Shown piece after piece: positions 36,126 to 50,359 of a stretch of 64,000 bases of DNA. The DNA comes from Gonocerus acuteangulatus (lineage: Eukaryota; Arthropoda; Insecta; Hemiptera; Coreidae), in contig OX328125.1 in assembly GCA_946811695.1 (NCBI GenBank), forward strand, positions 112,084,363 to 112,148,362, in the 5' to 3' direction. Below the pieces are notes generated by a model that saw nothing but the letters and a program-made list of their open reading frames with translations, was not told the DNA's origin and ran no database searches. The position numbers and the translations under genes were made by a program. Position 1 is the first letter of the stretch. Each line of letters begins with the position of its first letter.

Positions 36126-37449
36126 GGGAGTCAACGTCGTTTTATTGTTTTATCGAGACAAACGTGGTTTCCAGAAGAATAATCGTTGTAGCTCCGTCCC
36201 AGGTAGTTCTACTAGAAAGAAAGTGCAACCAATCGAAAGCTGAGTAAATTTACTATAAGACTAGTTTGGAGTAATCGTAAAAATAAATGAATGTAAGTAT
36301 GTATATCTTACCAAAAGAAAGCTATTCTAAATTTCCTGACATTTTCTTGGTATTTCCTACCAGCCTTACTCCTCAATGGGCAGGATCTGAGGTTTCCGGG
36401 TTTCAGAGAAACTTCTTCATTTAACCAGCTTTCCATTCATGTATCACAACCCTGTGTTATTGAAGTATGTGAACGATTTAGGAACAAAAGTTTAAAAAAA
36501 AAACATGGATCTGTGAAAAGAAAATTATATTTTTTTCTTCAGTTTATTCAAAAAGCTTAAAAGAAATATTTGTTTTTATAAATATTTACTTAAATATTAA
36601 GTAAATATTTACATAAAAAAAAACAAAAAAAAAAATCCTAATGAACCACAACCATACATTAACCCCAAAAATTATTATTTTTACCTAGGTCACTCATTTG
36701 AACACATTTTTACAGGTATTTATAATTAGAAAACAAATGCTTAACCTTGTGTTGATACTGATGGCTACGCTTGTGAACCGCCCTGGGCTTCTCGTGAGCT
36801 CATGTGTGTTTGTTGTGGTAATTAAATATCCCATCCCTAATAAATAAGATGTACATAGTCCGGTAAAAATGTGTTCAAATGCGTGACGTAAAAAGGTAAA
36901 AATTCTAGGTAAAACTAATAATTTTTGGGGTTAATGTATGATTGGGGTTCATTAATGGCCACCTCCTGGACCCAGTATTAGTTACTGTAATTAATAAATT
37001 CAAAATAAATGTGTATTTTATTTATTTACTGTTTTAGGAATTTTTTCTATTTTCGTGGAAGTAATTTTTTAAGTAAATATTTACTTAATATTTAAGTAAA
37101 TATTTATAAAAAGAAACATTACTTTTAAGCTTTTGGAGTAAACTGAAGAAAAAAATATAATTTTCTTTTCACAGATCCATGTTTTTTTTTAAACTTTTGT
37201 TCCCAAATCGTTCACATACTTCAATAACACAGGCTTGTGATACATGAATGGAAAGCTGGTTAAATGAAGTTTTTCTGGAACCCGGAAATCTCAGATCCTG
37301 CCCATTGAGCTGGTAGGAAATATCAAGAAAATGTCAGGAAATGAAGAATAGCTTTCTTTTGGCAAGATAGACATACTTACATTCATTCATTTTTACTTTT
37401 ACTATCAACTAGACTTATACGGCGCTAATGACCAAGATGTAGATGCGCC

Positions 37450-37501
<52 letters not shown>

Positions 37502-37737
37502 AGACTTATAGTAAATTTACTCAACTTTCCATTGGTTTCACTTCCTTTCTAGTAGAACCACCTGGGCCGGAGCTACAACGATTATTCTTCTAAAAACCAC
37601 GTTTGTCTCGAAAAAACAATAAAACGACGTTTTCTCCCTTATGTGTGAGAATTCAAAAAATCGTCATAGAACATTTTTTGTTCCCCTAAAGGTCCTCTAT
37701 CACCTCCCACAATATGCCTAGACATTTATGGGACCCC

Positions 37738-37803
<66 letters not shown>

Positions 37804-38617
37804 CAGTATAAAAAATGCTCAAAGAAAAATGCATTTGAACTTAAATCACTATTCAAAATTGGGAGAATTGATCGAGGTAACACGTTGGTATTTCTTGTTG
37901 ACGCCTAGATAAGCTAATCTCACTTTATTGAGCTCAATAAAATTTTAGTTCACTGTTGTATATTTCAACAATTAAAAATAATGCTATGTTACTTACTTAA
38001 TTTGTGATCAAAATTAAATAATTTGTCTACCATTAGATGAAACATTGTTCCATCATAGGAGAGGTAGATTTCCATCATCCCTACTTCAGAGCCGAACTGA
38101 AAATTTGATTTTAAGATTATGATACTGTATATTAATGAATATTTATTTATTAACAATATAACTAAAGTAAATTACAATCGGTTGTGAATATAGTTTCAGT
38201 TCTAAGCTTGTAGCCTTCTCTAGTAAATGCTGAAGAGAGAGCAGGCCATGTGCTATAGCATCGTGCTTCCCAAGCCATTCAGAATTGTAAACTGTAATCC
38301 TGAAATATTGTAAATGTAGTTACAAAATTATTGCTGAATTCGATTAACAAATATACTAAGAATATTAGGCTATTTTAAAAAGATATATTCATTATTTATT
38401 GATTGTGAGTTATTTTCTAAATATTATATTTCAGAGATTAAACAAAGTAATGACAACTCAGGACATTTTTCTTTTAGCACTTTCCTCCGAAGGAAAGTAG
38501 CTATTGAGGTTGCACTCATGACGGAATTTCTGAAAAATGTCTTCAAATCTTTATCGATCCTACCTAGTAGACACTGAAAATGACCCCCATTAAAATTTTT
38601 ATCTATCTATCTATCTA

Positions 38618-38672
<55 letters not shown>

Positions 38673-41600
38673 CTGTTAACACGATAGCGGCCAGAGTTTT
38701 TGTTTTTTCTTCACGAAAAGTGGTATATAGCGTTTAATTAGCAAACGATTGAACGAGTTCGTTAACCACCAAAATCGGTCCACCGGGAGGGGGGGGATTA
38801 CCCAGGGCCCAAAATACTAATTTGACCAAACCAGCCGTAGTTTTTGTTATATTTCAACGAAACTCGGTATTCGTTATGTTGATCTACAGAGAGAAATACT
38901 TTGTAAAAATAAACTAAATCGGTTCATTAGGAGGGGGGGGTTTACTCCGGACCCACATTACCAATTTGACACTACCAGCCGTAATTTTTGTTACATTTAA
39001 ACAAAACTCGGTATTCGTAGTGGTAAACAACAGAGAAAAATGGGTTGTAAAAATAAACTAAATCGGGTTATTTGGAGGGGGGGGGGTTTACTCCGGGCCT
39101 AAAATACTAATATACTCATACCGGTCGTAATTTCTGCTGTAATGTAACGAAACGCGGTATACGTCGTGGTATCTCATGAGAAAGAAGTGTTGTAAAATGA
39201 AGTAAATCGGTCTATTGGAAAGGAGGGTTTACTTTAAAGTCTGTTTCATTAGAATTAGCCCGCCAGACGTAGGTTCCCAAAGCCGCCGCGAGGAGCGCTA
39301 TCTCCCACTTGGGGGACTGTATCCTGTTCCTGCGTCAGATCATAAGACGGAAAATGAAGTTTTTGTGTATTTATTAACTAGTACAGTATCATGTATTAAC
39401 ATAACTCTGGAAGCAAATTATTTACAAAATTAATAACAGTTCTCATAAGAAATGTAAATGAGTAGAACTATTCACGTTTTTATTTTATTTATGTAGGTTA
39501 TTTACAGCAAATTATTCAGTAATGTAGTCTACACTACAAAAATTCTGAGGAAAGTGCTTAGTTATGCAGCTCCTGCATGATGGACTTTTTTTATAAGGCT
39601 TCGTATTTCCTTGGACTTTGGATAAGTGAATAAAGTTGAGAGGAAAGGTTGGATGTCCAACATTGGAGATGTGAGAACAATGAATGTTTTGACGAGGTAA
39701 ATTAAATGTAGAGAGCAGCACTTTGCTGGTCTGAAATTCAAGTATCCCACATTTCCAATGTTTTTCTGCTAGATCGAGCCACAAGCTAGAGCGAAGGTGG
39801 GGTGAAGGGTTTATAAGGGCCGGCTTACCTTTGACAGGACACAGTCTGCACCAGTTTCTGAGTACTTGGCCCAGATGTTGGCAAAGTATGTCACCCCAAT
39901 ATTCTCTTATCCCCAAAAATTGATAATAGTCACTTTAACCAGCTCTCTGTCACTCAATCTGTCTCTCATTTTAGCATTTTTTTATGATATTTATGTTTGT
40001 AGCAGCAATCTTAGTGTAAATTAAAACTTTGAAATGGAATATTTCTCAATCTCTTTAAGTCCTGTCATTGTTAATCAGCCTCCTTACACCTTTTTTTATT
40101 TTTATTTTTTTTTTTTAATGAATACATCTTATTTGATATGTGCATATTTGAATGAATGAAAACGAAACAAAACAAAAATGTATTCTGGAACATTCGTCCC
40201 TTAACTCATTTGCTCCTACTAACACCAATCAGTGCGCTGGACCGGCATGCCCTGGGTGCTACTGGCACAGATCTGTGAGCTCGGCTGGCATGGTGACAAA
40301 CACAGATTTCTGATTCTGAACAACTGCTGCTCTCAAATATTTGTGTGCCACAGGACCTACTATTTACTACCAACTAGTAAACTCTTAAAATTGCCAGTAG
40401 AAAGCATAGGCAACTCCTTGCGTCCTTGAAACTTCAAAATTGTTAATTTTGCTCTTTTGAATGGGTTTTGTCTCCGTTTACCTAACATTTTAATTGGTTG
40501 TTGTCTTTTTTTAATTGAATTTAACAGTAAAATGAGTATTTTCCAAGAGCGAACGTTGTGACAGAGGATGGCGTAATTTCCGCTTATGGTACTCTCAGTT
40601 TCGTGTTGTGGTGCCTTAATTCTTCCTTCTCTTTGAGATTTTACTTTATATTTTCCCCGAAAAATCAAAACCTACCAATAACTGCATTCATACCTTTACT
40701 AATGGAAACAAAGGTATATGAATGGAAACGGGCTAAGATGATGCAGTTCGTTTTTTATCTTTAAATTTGCTAACCTGAATGCTACTTTTCATCAAAAGTG
40801 TTGATTATCAAAACTGCATTTCAAAATGTTCCAACATGGAAATTGATTGAAGAACATTAAATACATTTATATCTAGAATATTTGCTTTGAATACCTCATA
40901 CTCCTGAAATCCATGTCTTTAATCAAGAAAGAGAAACATTGGTCAATGTTCGATCTGCAACTATCTTCAATTCTTTTGCTCGTTTTAACAACTTTCTTGC
41001 TTCCTACGAGAGTAAGTTTAATAATTGTTGTAAATTGGACTTCTGTAAAGCTTTCACACAACGATTTCAGAGCATTGATGTTTACGTTTAACCTGTAAAG
41101 ACAAAGGAGTGAGATAAATCATAGTTTGATGTAATAAAAATGTCAAAGAGGGAGTTATTCCTAAGCAGTAGTGGAAATACTGATTGTCAGAGAAATGAAC
41201 CCTATGGTAAAAATATGAGAACAGTTAATTCTCTGGAAAATGTCAAAAATCATCCTCTAATATATCTAATATATTTCTGATAGTGCTTATGTTGAAACAA
41301 AAAAGATCTTACCTGGTTTTTAAAACTAGTGTAAGAACAGAACCACCTCGAAGGCAGTAATTGTTCGGAAGGAATAGGTAGGTAGACAGAGCACCTTAGG
41401 TATGTAAGGAAAATTGGAGACTAAATCACTAGGTTCAGGATAGGCCAAGTTCCAGGCTGGCATACACATGGATATCACCAACTCAAAATTGAATAGATAC
41501 ACATAACATGCAGAAGAAAGCTCGATAAAATAGTCTTTTTAAATTAAAAAGACTATTTTACTATTGTAAGGGTTAACAATTTTAACCCTACAAGACGGCA

Positions 41601-44600
41601 AACCGCATGGGCTTAAAGGCCTGTGAAACCCTACCAGTACCTGTGGACGGGATTAAATAGCAGTGCATCCCCCACTCATCTCTTCTCATTTCTCCTCGTA
41701 TGCTCTTGTTATTTCTTGCTTTAAAAAGGTTTCCGTCACCATTTTCAGCTTTGGCCCAGTAAATAGGAGGCTTAAAAACTTCTTTTTTAGTTTTTAAATT
41801 GTCTTTGTTTTTTAAAATCATTTTTTTAAAGAATATCAAGTCAATGATATATGTAATAACGTTTCAGAAAAGGAAATTATGAAGGAACGAATCACCAAAC
41901 TGGAGAGACTAAGTTTTCCAACCAATAACGAATATAACAAAAAAAACTTGTCCACAAAAGCAAAAATACGACACTAAAACTATAATACTATACGGGTTGG
42001 AAACCAAACGCCTCACCAGTCTGGAAAAACTACAGACAATAGAACAAAGATGATAAGAATGACTCTGGAAAGACTAAACAAGGAGATATTCCAGAAAATC
42101 CGAGGATATAAAAGTTCAGGAGGATGAAGGACTGAAGGAAATCAATGTTCTTGTGGGAAAGAAAAATTCGAAAAAGAGAGTTGCATGGACAGGAGAAAGA
42201 AAACAAAAGCACGTAGAGATAATGAGGGAACAATTGAAGGAAAGGAAAAACAAAAAAACTGGAAAAGGACCTAAAGTAGTGATAGTCGTGTGGTCTCTAA
42301 GGCCGTTCCATGTAAAAAAAAAAAATAAATAATTTAAAACATTTTTAGATAATGAACACTAATAAACTGGAAAAGTTAAAACCAAATGTCTTCAAAGCTT
42401 GGCTGGTGTGCCTGGAGTCCAGATACTGCCTTCGCCATCAATCTCGAGATAGTGATAATTGTATTTAGCCCAGTACCCCAAATACGTTGATATTTCCTTC
42501 AATTATAATGCTGCTGTTCTCTGCCCCTTCCCCTCCTCTATCTCCTTATGTTACCTACATGCTGCTGTTCTCTGCCACTCCCCCTCCTCTATCTCCCAAT
42601 GTTACCTACATGCTGCTGTTCTCTGCCCCTCCCTCTCCTCTATCTCCCTATGTTACCTACATTCTGCTGTTCTCTGCCCCTTCCCCTCCTCTATCTCCCA
42701 ATGTTACCTACATGCTGCTGTTCTCTGCCCCTCCCCCTCCTCTATCTCCCAATGTTACCTACATGCTGCTGTTCTCTGCCCCTCCCCCTCCTCTATCTCC
42801 CAATGTTACCTACATGCTGCTGTTCTCTGCCCCTCCCCCTCCTCTATCTCCCAATGTTACCTACATGCTGCTGTTCTCTGCCCCTCCCCCTCCTCTATCT
42901 CCCAATGTTACCTACATGCTGCTGTTCTCTGCCCCTCCCCCTCCTCTATCTCCCAATGTTACCTACATGCTGCTGTTCTCTGCCCCTCCCCCTCCTCTAT
43001 CTCCCAATGTTACCTACATGTACTTCTCCACTCAGAGATTATTTATTTATTTATTTAAATTTTAATGTCCATTATTATTAACTACAAATTCATACATTAG
43101 GACAATAAAAAAGTCACCCCTGACAATCTGTCTATCTAAGTAAACTTTCACTTACAATTTCTGTAGTATATCAAAATTGATTGATAGAACTAGGTTTCCA
43201 ATCGGTTCTTCTGTCCAAACTTGCACGTTGGAAGAGCTTAAAGGTTTAACACACACATTGAGTGGGCTTAATGCTTCCTCTGTGTACAAAGACAAGTCAA
43301 TTCCATGTCGTTTGGCTAGTGTCTCAGCTTCAGTTTCCATTGGTGCCTACCACAGAAAATCATTATAATTGCTTGAAATGAAAGGAATGAGATGCATAAA
43401 TTATTTTAATTTGAGTATCAATAGAAAGGTGATTTACCTTTTGATAAGTTAAAATAAAATTCTGTCATGCAGAAGCTGCATAACTAAGAACTTTCCTCAG
43501 AATGTGGCTAGTGTACACTGTATTCCTGAATAATTTGCATAAAATATCCTATATATTGTAGTGATATTCCAACTATCATAAACAAATATCTTACTACTTC
43601 GTAGTAATATGAAATGATAACATAACAAAAATTTCCTTCCTCCTAAAATCAAGAAGGCATCTCCATGCCAGGAGACAGTCAGTTGTTTTTTCAGAGAGAG
43701 AAGAGTTTTCTCATGTGTTGACTAAAAGTCTCAAACTAGATTATTGAAAAGTTCATTAAGAAGTTTTTTGAAGAATAATATTTGGATCTTTTGTGACCTG
43801 TGCTGTGGATGTAAGTAAATTTGTGTTAAATTGTATACATTTGATATTATTTCGTTTGTAGTAAGATTCGTCTACCCATGTTTGATATTTAGATTTAACT
43901 CTAATTTGTATACAAAGAACCCAACACGACCCGTTTTTAATAATAAAATTCAAGTTCAATTCATTATACTCCGTACTAAATTAAATTATTAATAAAATAA
44001 TTTTTTTTTTATTTTATAACAATACATAATCATGAATAGTTTTTCTCTTTTATATTTGTAATCAACAGCTGACTCAATGTACAGCAGAAGCCGGATAGAG
44101 CCTCCATGTTCAGCGCTCCTAATTGTAGAAGTTACAACCAATGCTGGTTTGGTGGCAATTCAATTTGAACTTCTTTCTCATTAGGTACTCAGGACGTATA
44201 CCGAATTTCGTTACAATAGAACAGAAATTACAACCGGTATGAGCAAATTGGTAATTTGGGTGCGGAGTAAACCTCCCCTGAACTGACTTAGTTTATTTTT
44301 ACAACTTTTTCTCTAATAAGATGGCCACAACGAATACCAATTTTTGTTGCAATACAACATAAATTACGGCCAGTATGGGCAATTAATTATTTTGGGTCCG
44401 GAGTAAATTTTATATTAATAAAATTATAAAATTCCAATTGTAATAGTTTCATGAACTAAACATATGAGTTAACATAAATTATAAACTTTATAATTCCCAA
44501 CTTCATAATACTAAAATGATATTTTATTAATATGTGATTTACGAATAATTACAATAAAGTCGTATGGGGTCAAACGAATCATCAATTCCAGTGAAGGTTG

Positions 44601-45824
44601 AGCCAGGGAGAGCATCATACATGCACGCTTCTTTGCTAAAGTAAAAAAAAATACTTAGGAAAATAAAAATTTAGCGTTTGTTATTGCGTATCTAGCACTT
44701 CAGTTTATGATGAAAATAACAGCCTTACTATACAATTGAATCCTCTAACTAACATCAGCAATCGCAAACTACTTGATAAAACTAATCACAAGCAGGTGAG
44801 TACCCGTACACCCTGACAAATACCACATGTACATCAGCTAATAAAGCTAAGAAGGGTCATGTGGATGACAAAAATCCCATTTATATTATTTAAAGCATCA
44901 GGAAAAAACCCCAAAAACATAACAGCTTGACGGATAATAATAATAATAAGAAGATGAAACCAAAAACATTGAAGTCAACAGATAAACCCAAAAAAAGTCC
45001 GACACGCAGGAGCTGCATAACTAAGCACTTTCCTCAGAATTTTTGTAGTGTAGACTACATTACTGAATAATTTGCTGTAAATAACATATATAAATCAAAT
45101 AAAAACGTGACTAGTTCTGCTCATTTACATTTCTTATGAGAACTGTTTAATTATTAATTTTGTAAATAATTTCCTTCCAGAGTTATGTTAATACATGATA
45201 CTGTACTACTTCATAAATACACAAAAACTTCATTTTCCGTCTTTTGATCTGACGCAGGAATAGGATAGCGCTCCTCGCGGCGGCTTTGGGAACCTACGTC
45301 TGGCGGGCTAATTCTAATGGTTCAGAGTTTAAAGTAAACCCTCCTTTCCAATGGACCATGTTTCGTTACAATACAGCAGAAATTACGACCGGTATGAGTA
45401 TATTAGTACTTTAGGTCCTGAGTAAACCCCCCCCCCTCCCAATAACCCAATTTAGTTTATTCTTACAACCCATTTTTCTCTGTTGATTACCACCAGGAAT
45501 ACCGAGTTTCGTTGAAGTGTAACAAAAATTACAGTCGGTAGCGGCAAATTGGTAATGTGGGTCCGGAATAAACCCCCCCTTCTAATGAACCAATTTAGTT
45601 TATTTTTACAACGTATTTCTCTCATTAGATCAAAATAACGAATACATATAACAAAAACTACGGCTGGCATGGTCAAATTAGTGTTATGGGTCCGGGGTAA
45701 ACCCCCCCTCCCGGTGGACCGATTTTGGTGGTTAACGAACTCATTCAATCGTTTGCTAATTGAACGCTATATACCACGTTTCGTGAAGAAAAAACAAAAA
45801 CTCTGGCCGCTATTGTGTTAACAG

Positions 45825-45919
<95 letters not shown>

Positions 45920-46747
45920 TAAATTTTAAGGGGCGTCATTTTCGGTGTCTACTAGGTAGGATCGATAAAGATTTATATAGCTACTTTCCTTCGGAGGAAA
46001 GTGCTAAAAGTTGAGTAGGTAGTAAAGAAAAAAAATTATGTCTAGTGTGTTTTTTTTGTAACAATGGTTTTTGAAAATAATTAATGTAATAATATATTAT
46101 ATACTATTTTTGTATTAAATATGTGCAATAATAAATTATTTATTAGAAACTTTTGTTTGAGTTTCTGATATTATTGGTTCAATTGTTGGTCAACTATTGG
46201 TTCAAATGCCCCCTAGTCAATTGAACCATTCTTCGCGGTTACACATATTTATAATTTTTGAAAATTCTTATTATTTATTGGCTAAATTATGTACCGGCAA
46301 TTACAATATATACATATAGCATCCATTTCATTTAAAAAGATCATTATGTTGCATTAAATCAACTAGAAAAAGATGCCTAAACTTGTATTGACTCAATTGA
46401 CCCTCTTCTCCTCTACTGTAGATGTCCTTCAGGGAGATTAAAGAACTTAATGAGTCTGTAAATAACAATATTTAGATATTTTGTACATTCTCTATTTTAG
46501 AAAGGCATATGTTTATCGGTGTTGCTGAGTAAAATAAATGCTAGACGAGTCATGTAGTTATAGTCCATAAGTCTGTAATCAATATGTGCTGCTGAGCCGG
46601 TCGTGTGCTTTTTAGCGCGGTTCCTCCCTCCCCCATAGGGAGGAACCCCGCTTATAGGGTTGATACAATGAAACAATCCGGAAGTGCCGACTAGAAAATT
46701 TCGCGTTTCAGAACCCCTAGAGACCGAAAATAACGGTGGTTCAAATT

Positions 46748-46798
<51 letters not shown>

Positions 46799-46803
46799 GT
46801 ATA

Positions 46804-46866
<63 letters not shown>

Positions 46867-49800
46867 CTGTTCGCTCTCTAGATAGAAGACGAATGGTCCG
46901 ATTTTGATGAAATTTGGTACAAAAATCCTTCGTCCAATTTGAAAGGTCAAGTTCGTTAACCAGCAAAATCCGCCTACTGGAAGATGGCGTTTGGGGCGAA
47001 ATTCGCGCAAAAAAAAATCGTAACGCTTACGTTTTTGAGTTCATAAGCTTCTAAGTACTCGTTTTATATGATTCCTGGGCTAGGAAAACGAATGAAACCA
47101 TTTTCAAGGCGATAGCTTTAACCGTTGTCGAGAAAATTGGAAAAATATTTTTTGAATACCGTTTTTGGTTTGGGTACTTAGAATCATGGGATTCAGTTGA
47201 AACATTTTCTGCATGTTCTACTTTCATCAAAACTAATATGTTGAAATTTTGGTTACGTTTGGAGTTAAGGAAGGGTTAGAATAAAATATTTTATTAACAG
47301 ACATAAAAAGTTTTAGTAACTTTGGTTACTTTCCTTAATATCTCGAAAAAGGTTGAGAATCTTGGTAAACGGAAGAATACCATTAGAAAGCTTATTAAAT
47401 GCTCTAAAAAAAAGGTTCTAATGAAAGTTTTGATTAGGCGATGTCAATCGGAGAAATAAGAGCTTAAAACTTTAAAGTAATTGATTTCGCTTATTCGAAC
47501 TGTTCTTTTTGTCTGTTTTTTATTCCTTGTTATTTTTTAATTGCTTATTGTTGGATAATGTATTTGAAAATAAAACAGGTTAAGAAAAATAAGAAAAACA
47601 ATTTAATGTTAGAGATATGGATTTCCAAGATATATAGCTTTTCAACTGCCTATCGTCCTTCCTAGGGAGGGTTCTTTGTCTTTGATTTTGGTACTTAGAA
47701 TTATGGGATACAGTCGAAACATTTTCTGCATGTTGGAGTTTCATCAACACTAATATGTTGAAATTTTTGTTACGTTTAGAGTAAAGTAAGGGTTAGAATA
47801 AAATATTTTATTAACAGACAAAAAAAGTTTTGGTAACTTTGTATAATTTCGTTAGTATCTCGAAAACCGTTGACAATCTTGTGAAGCGGAAGATTACCAT
47901 TCGGTAGCTTACTAAATACTCTACAAAAAAGGTTCTGAAGAAAGTTTTAATTAGGCGATGTCAATCGGAGAAAAAAGTGCTTAAAGCTTTAAATTAATTG
48001 ATTTCGTTTATTCCAATGGTTCTTTTTGTCTGTTATATTTCTTGTTATTTTTTAATTGCTTATAGTTGGATAATGTATTTGACAATAAAACTGGTTAAGT
48101 AAAATAACAGAAACAATTTATTGTTAGAAATATAGATTTCCAAGATTCCAAGACCTTGTCACTAGCGGGTCTGTTTCTAGTGTAGCGGACCCTTCCAGGT
48201 AAGATTGTAAATCATGACCTTTCAAGACTTTACTACTCACAGGAATGGCGTTAGTGACCTTAAGGGTTGACACGCCATTATAATAATTAATTTTAAAAAA
48301 AAGACTGGTGGAACCAAAATAATAACTGCTTCTATTTTAATCTTTCCAAATTAGACTAGGGATATGAACGGAACCGCGCTAAGATGATGCAGTCCTGCGA
48401 GACGGACTTTTTATAGATTTGTATGTGAATAAATTAAAATGATACTTTGAAGTTACCTTTTGAGGAGCAGGAAGATGTTTCTTATTCAATTTTTTTAACT
48501 CTGAAGGCAATGAATCTTTTGAATTGCTGCTTTTGAGTTTTTGGCTCTGTCCAGATGATACCTTGAATTTTGGAGGATATTTAATATATTTGACTTGCTA
48601 TTTCTCTAATGTAAGGTATATTTGATGTGAGGTACTTACTAGATCTGGAGTAGAAATGGACTTGAACGGAGTACTTTGAATGCTCAAGAAGCTTCCAGGT
48701 AGCTCATCCTCAGGTGTAATACTTTTTTTGCATTTACTAAAAATGTTTTCATGAGAAATACTGCCATCAACTGTCATTGATTTATTGAGTTCAGTGTTTG
48801 AATCTTCTGAAAGTTCAAAGATTTTTGAGCATGTGAAAAAGGAATCTGGATATTCAAGATAAAGGATTTGAAAACCCTTAATTTTAGATATTTCTTATAG
48901 TCCAAGAGCCAGTAACCGCACATTTCATGAAGGGTTTTGTGCACCCTGAAATTTTGCTATAATGTAGTTCTTGGGTAGATAAGATGGTAAGTATGTCTTT
49001 CCTGGACATACCTTGGAACTCTAGCTAAGGTGCAAAAAAATATTTCCTAAAAATAGAGTTTTATTCAGAAGCCAACTATCTTTAATGTAAAATGAAGAGA
49101 ATTCTACAATAAATAATAAATGTGGCGGACACTTTTAAGGGGTATAACACATACAAAAAAAAAAGAAAAAAAAAAGGCAATTACAATATAAACGATTATA
49201 ATCGGTCATCATATTAATTGTTTTATTCCAATATTAAATGAGTTTTATTCGCGCTGCCATTTAAACCAGAACAGCTGTACAAGATAATGTGAGCAAGAAC
49301 CAATGAGAGCGCAGAGAACAACCACAACTGTGCGGTGCTCTCATTCACTCTTACGGTTACGCGCAGTGTATTGCAGTCTATCATAGGAAACATTTATTTT
49401 TATTTTTCCTGATAATTAAACCTCAAAAAGAGTCTGCCTTTTTTTAATTATTTTCAATTATGTTCATTGAAGAGGCTGTTTAAATCACAGTGTGAATAAA
49501 GCACGTCATTTAATATTAAAAATAAAAACTAGGTACTTGGGTTTTTTTTTTAATTTACATTTTAACCCCCTTAAAAATGCCTGCCTTATTTATTATAAAT
49601 TTTAAAATTGCCTTAATTTGCAATTTTTTTCATTAATAATAGTTGGCTTCTGAATAAAACACTATTTTTGGGCAATATTGTTTTGCACCTTTCCCTTATG
49701 CACAGTACCTGGTGTTCCAAGGTATGTCCAGGAAACACATACTTACCTTCTTATCTACCCAAGAGGTGCATTATAGCAAAATTTCATGGTGCATAAAACA

Positions 49801-50303
49801 CTTCATGAAAAGTGCGTTACCAGCTCGCCGACTATTATTTGTTTCATGTCTTCAGGAGAAGGATGTAATTTTAGAGATTTTGAGATACAATGTTTTGGGT
49901 GTTTTATCTTATTATTAGTTCTACTACTGGTTACAACGTTTTCCTAGCCCTTATTGGGGTCTCAATTTTCATTTGATCATCTCTTGAAAATAATGATATT
50001 CCTTAACATTCTTAAGTCCGGCCACAGACTATCAGGTACACCTGACAGTAGAGTTGGGCATAATCATAATTATGATTATGATTATAATCACAGGCTTTCA
50101 AGATATGATTACAATTACAATTATAATCTCAGACCCCCAATTATAATCACAGAGACTGATTATAATCGTAATTACAAGAGTGATTACGATTACACTTGTA
50201 ATTGCATCTTTGGTTGTAATTACACACGTAATCATAACATTTTTCTATAATTACTACTGTAATCATAACATTTTTTTGTAATTACGACTGTAATCATAAA
50301 CTT

Positions 50304-50359
<56 letters not shown>

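Noticed and set aside
39512..39916. 134-codon minus-strand ORF
   Set aside because: It overlaps the start of a repeat copy, has no recognisable motif and no splice support in the TC2N-like gene model.
42459..43081. Long plus-strand ORFs of 177-199 codons
   Set aside because: They are produced by ten copies of a stop-free 51-bp repeat in all three frames and lie antisense in an intron; no protein family is evident.
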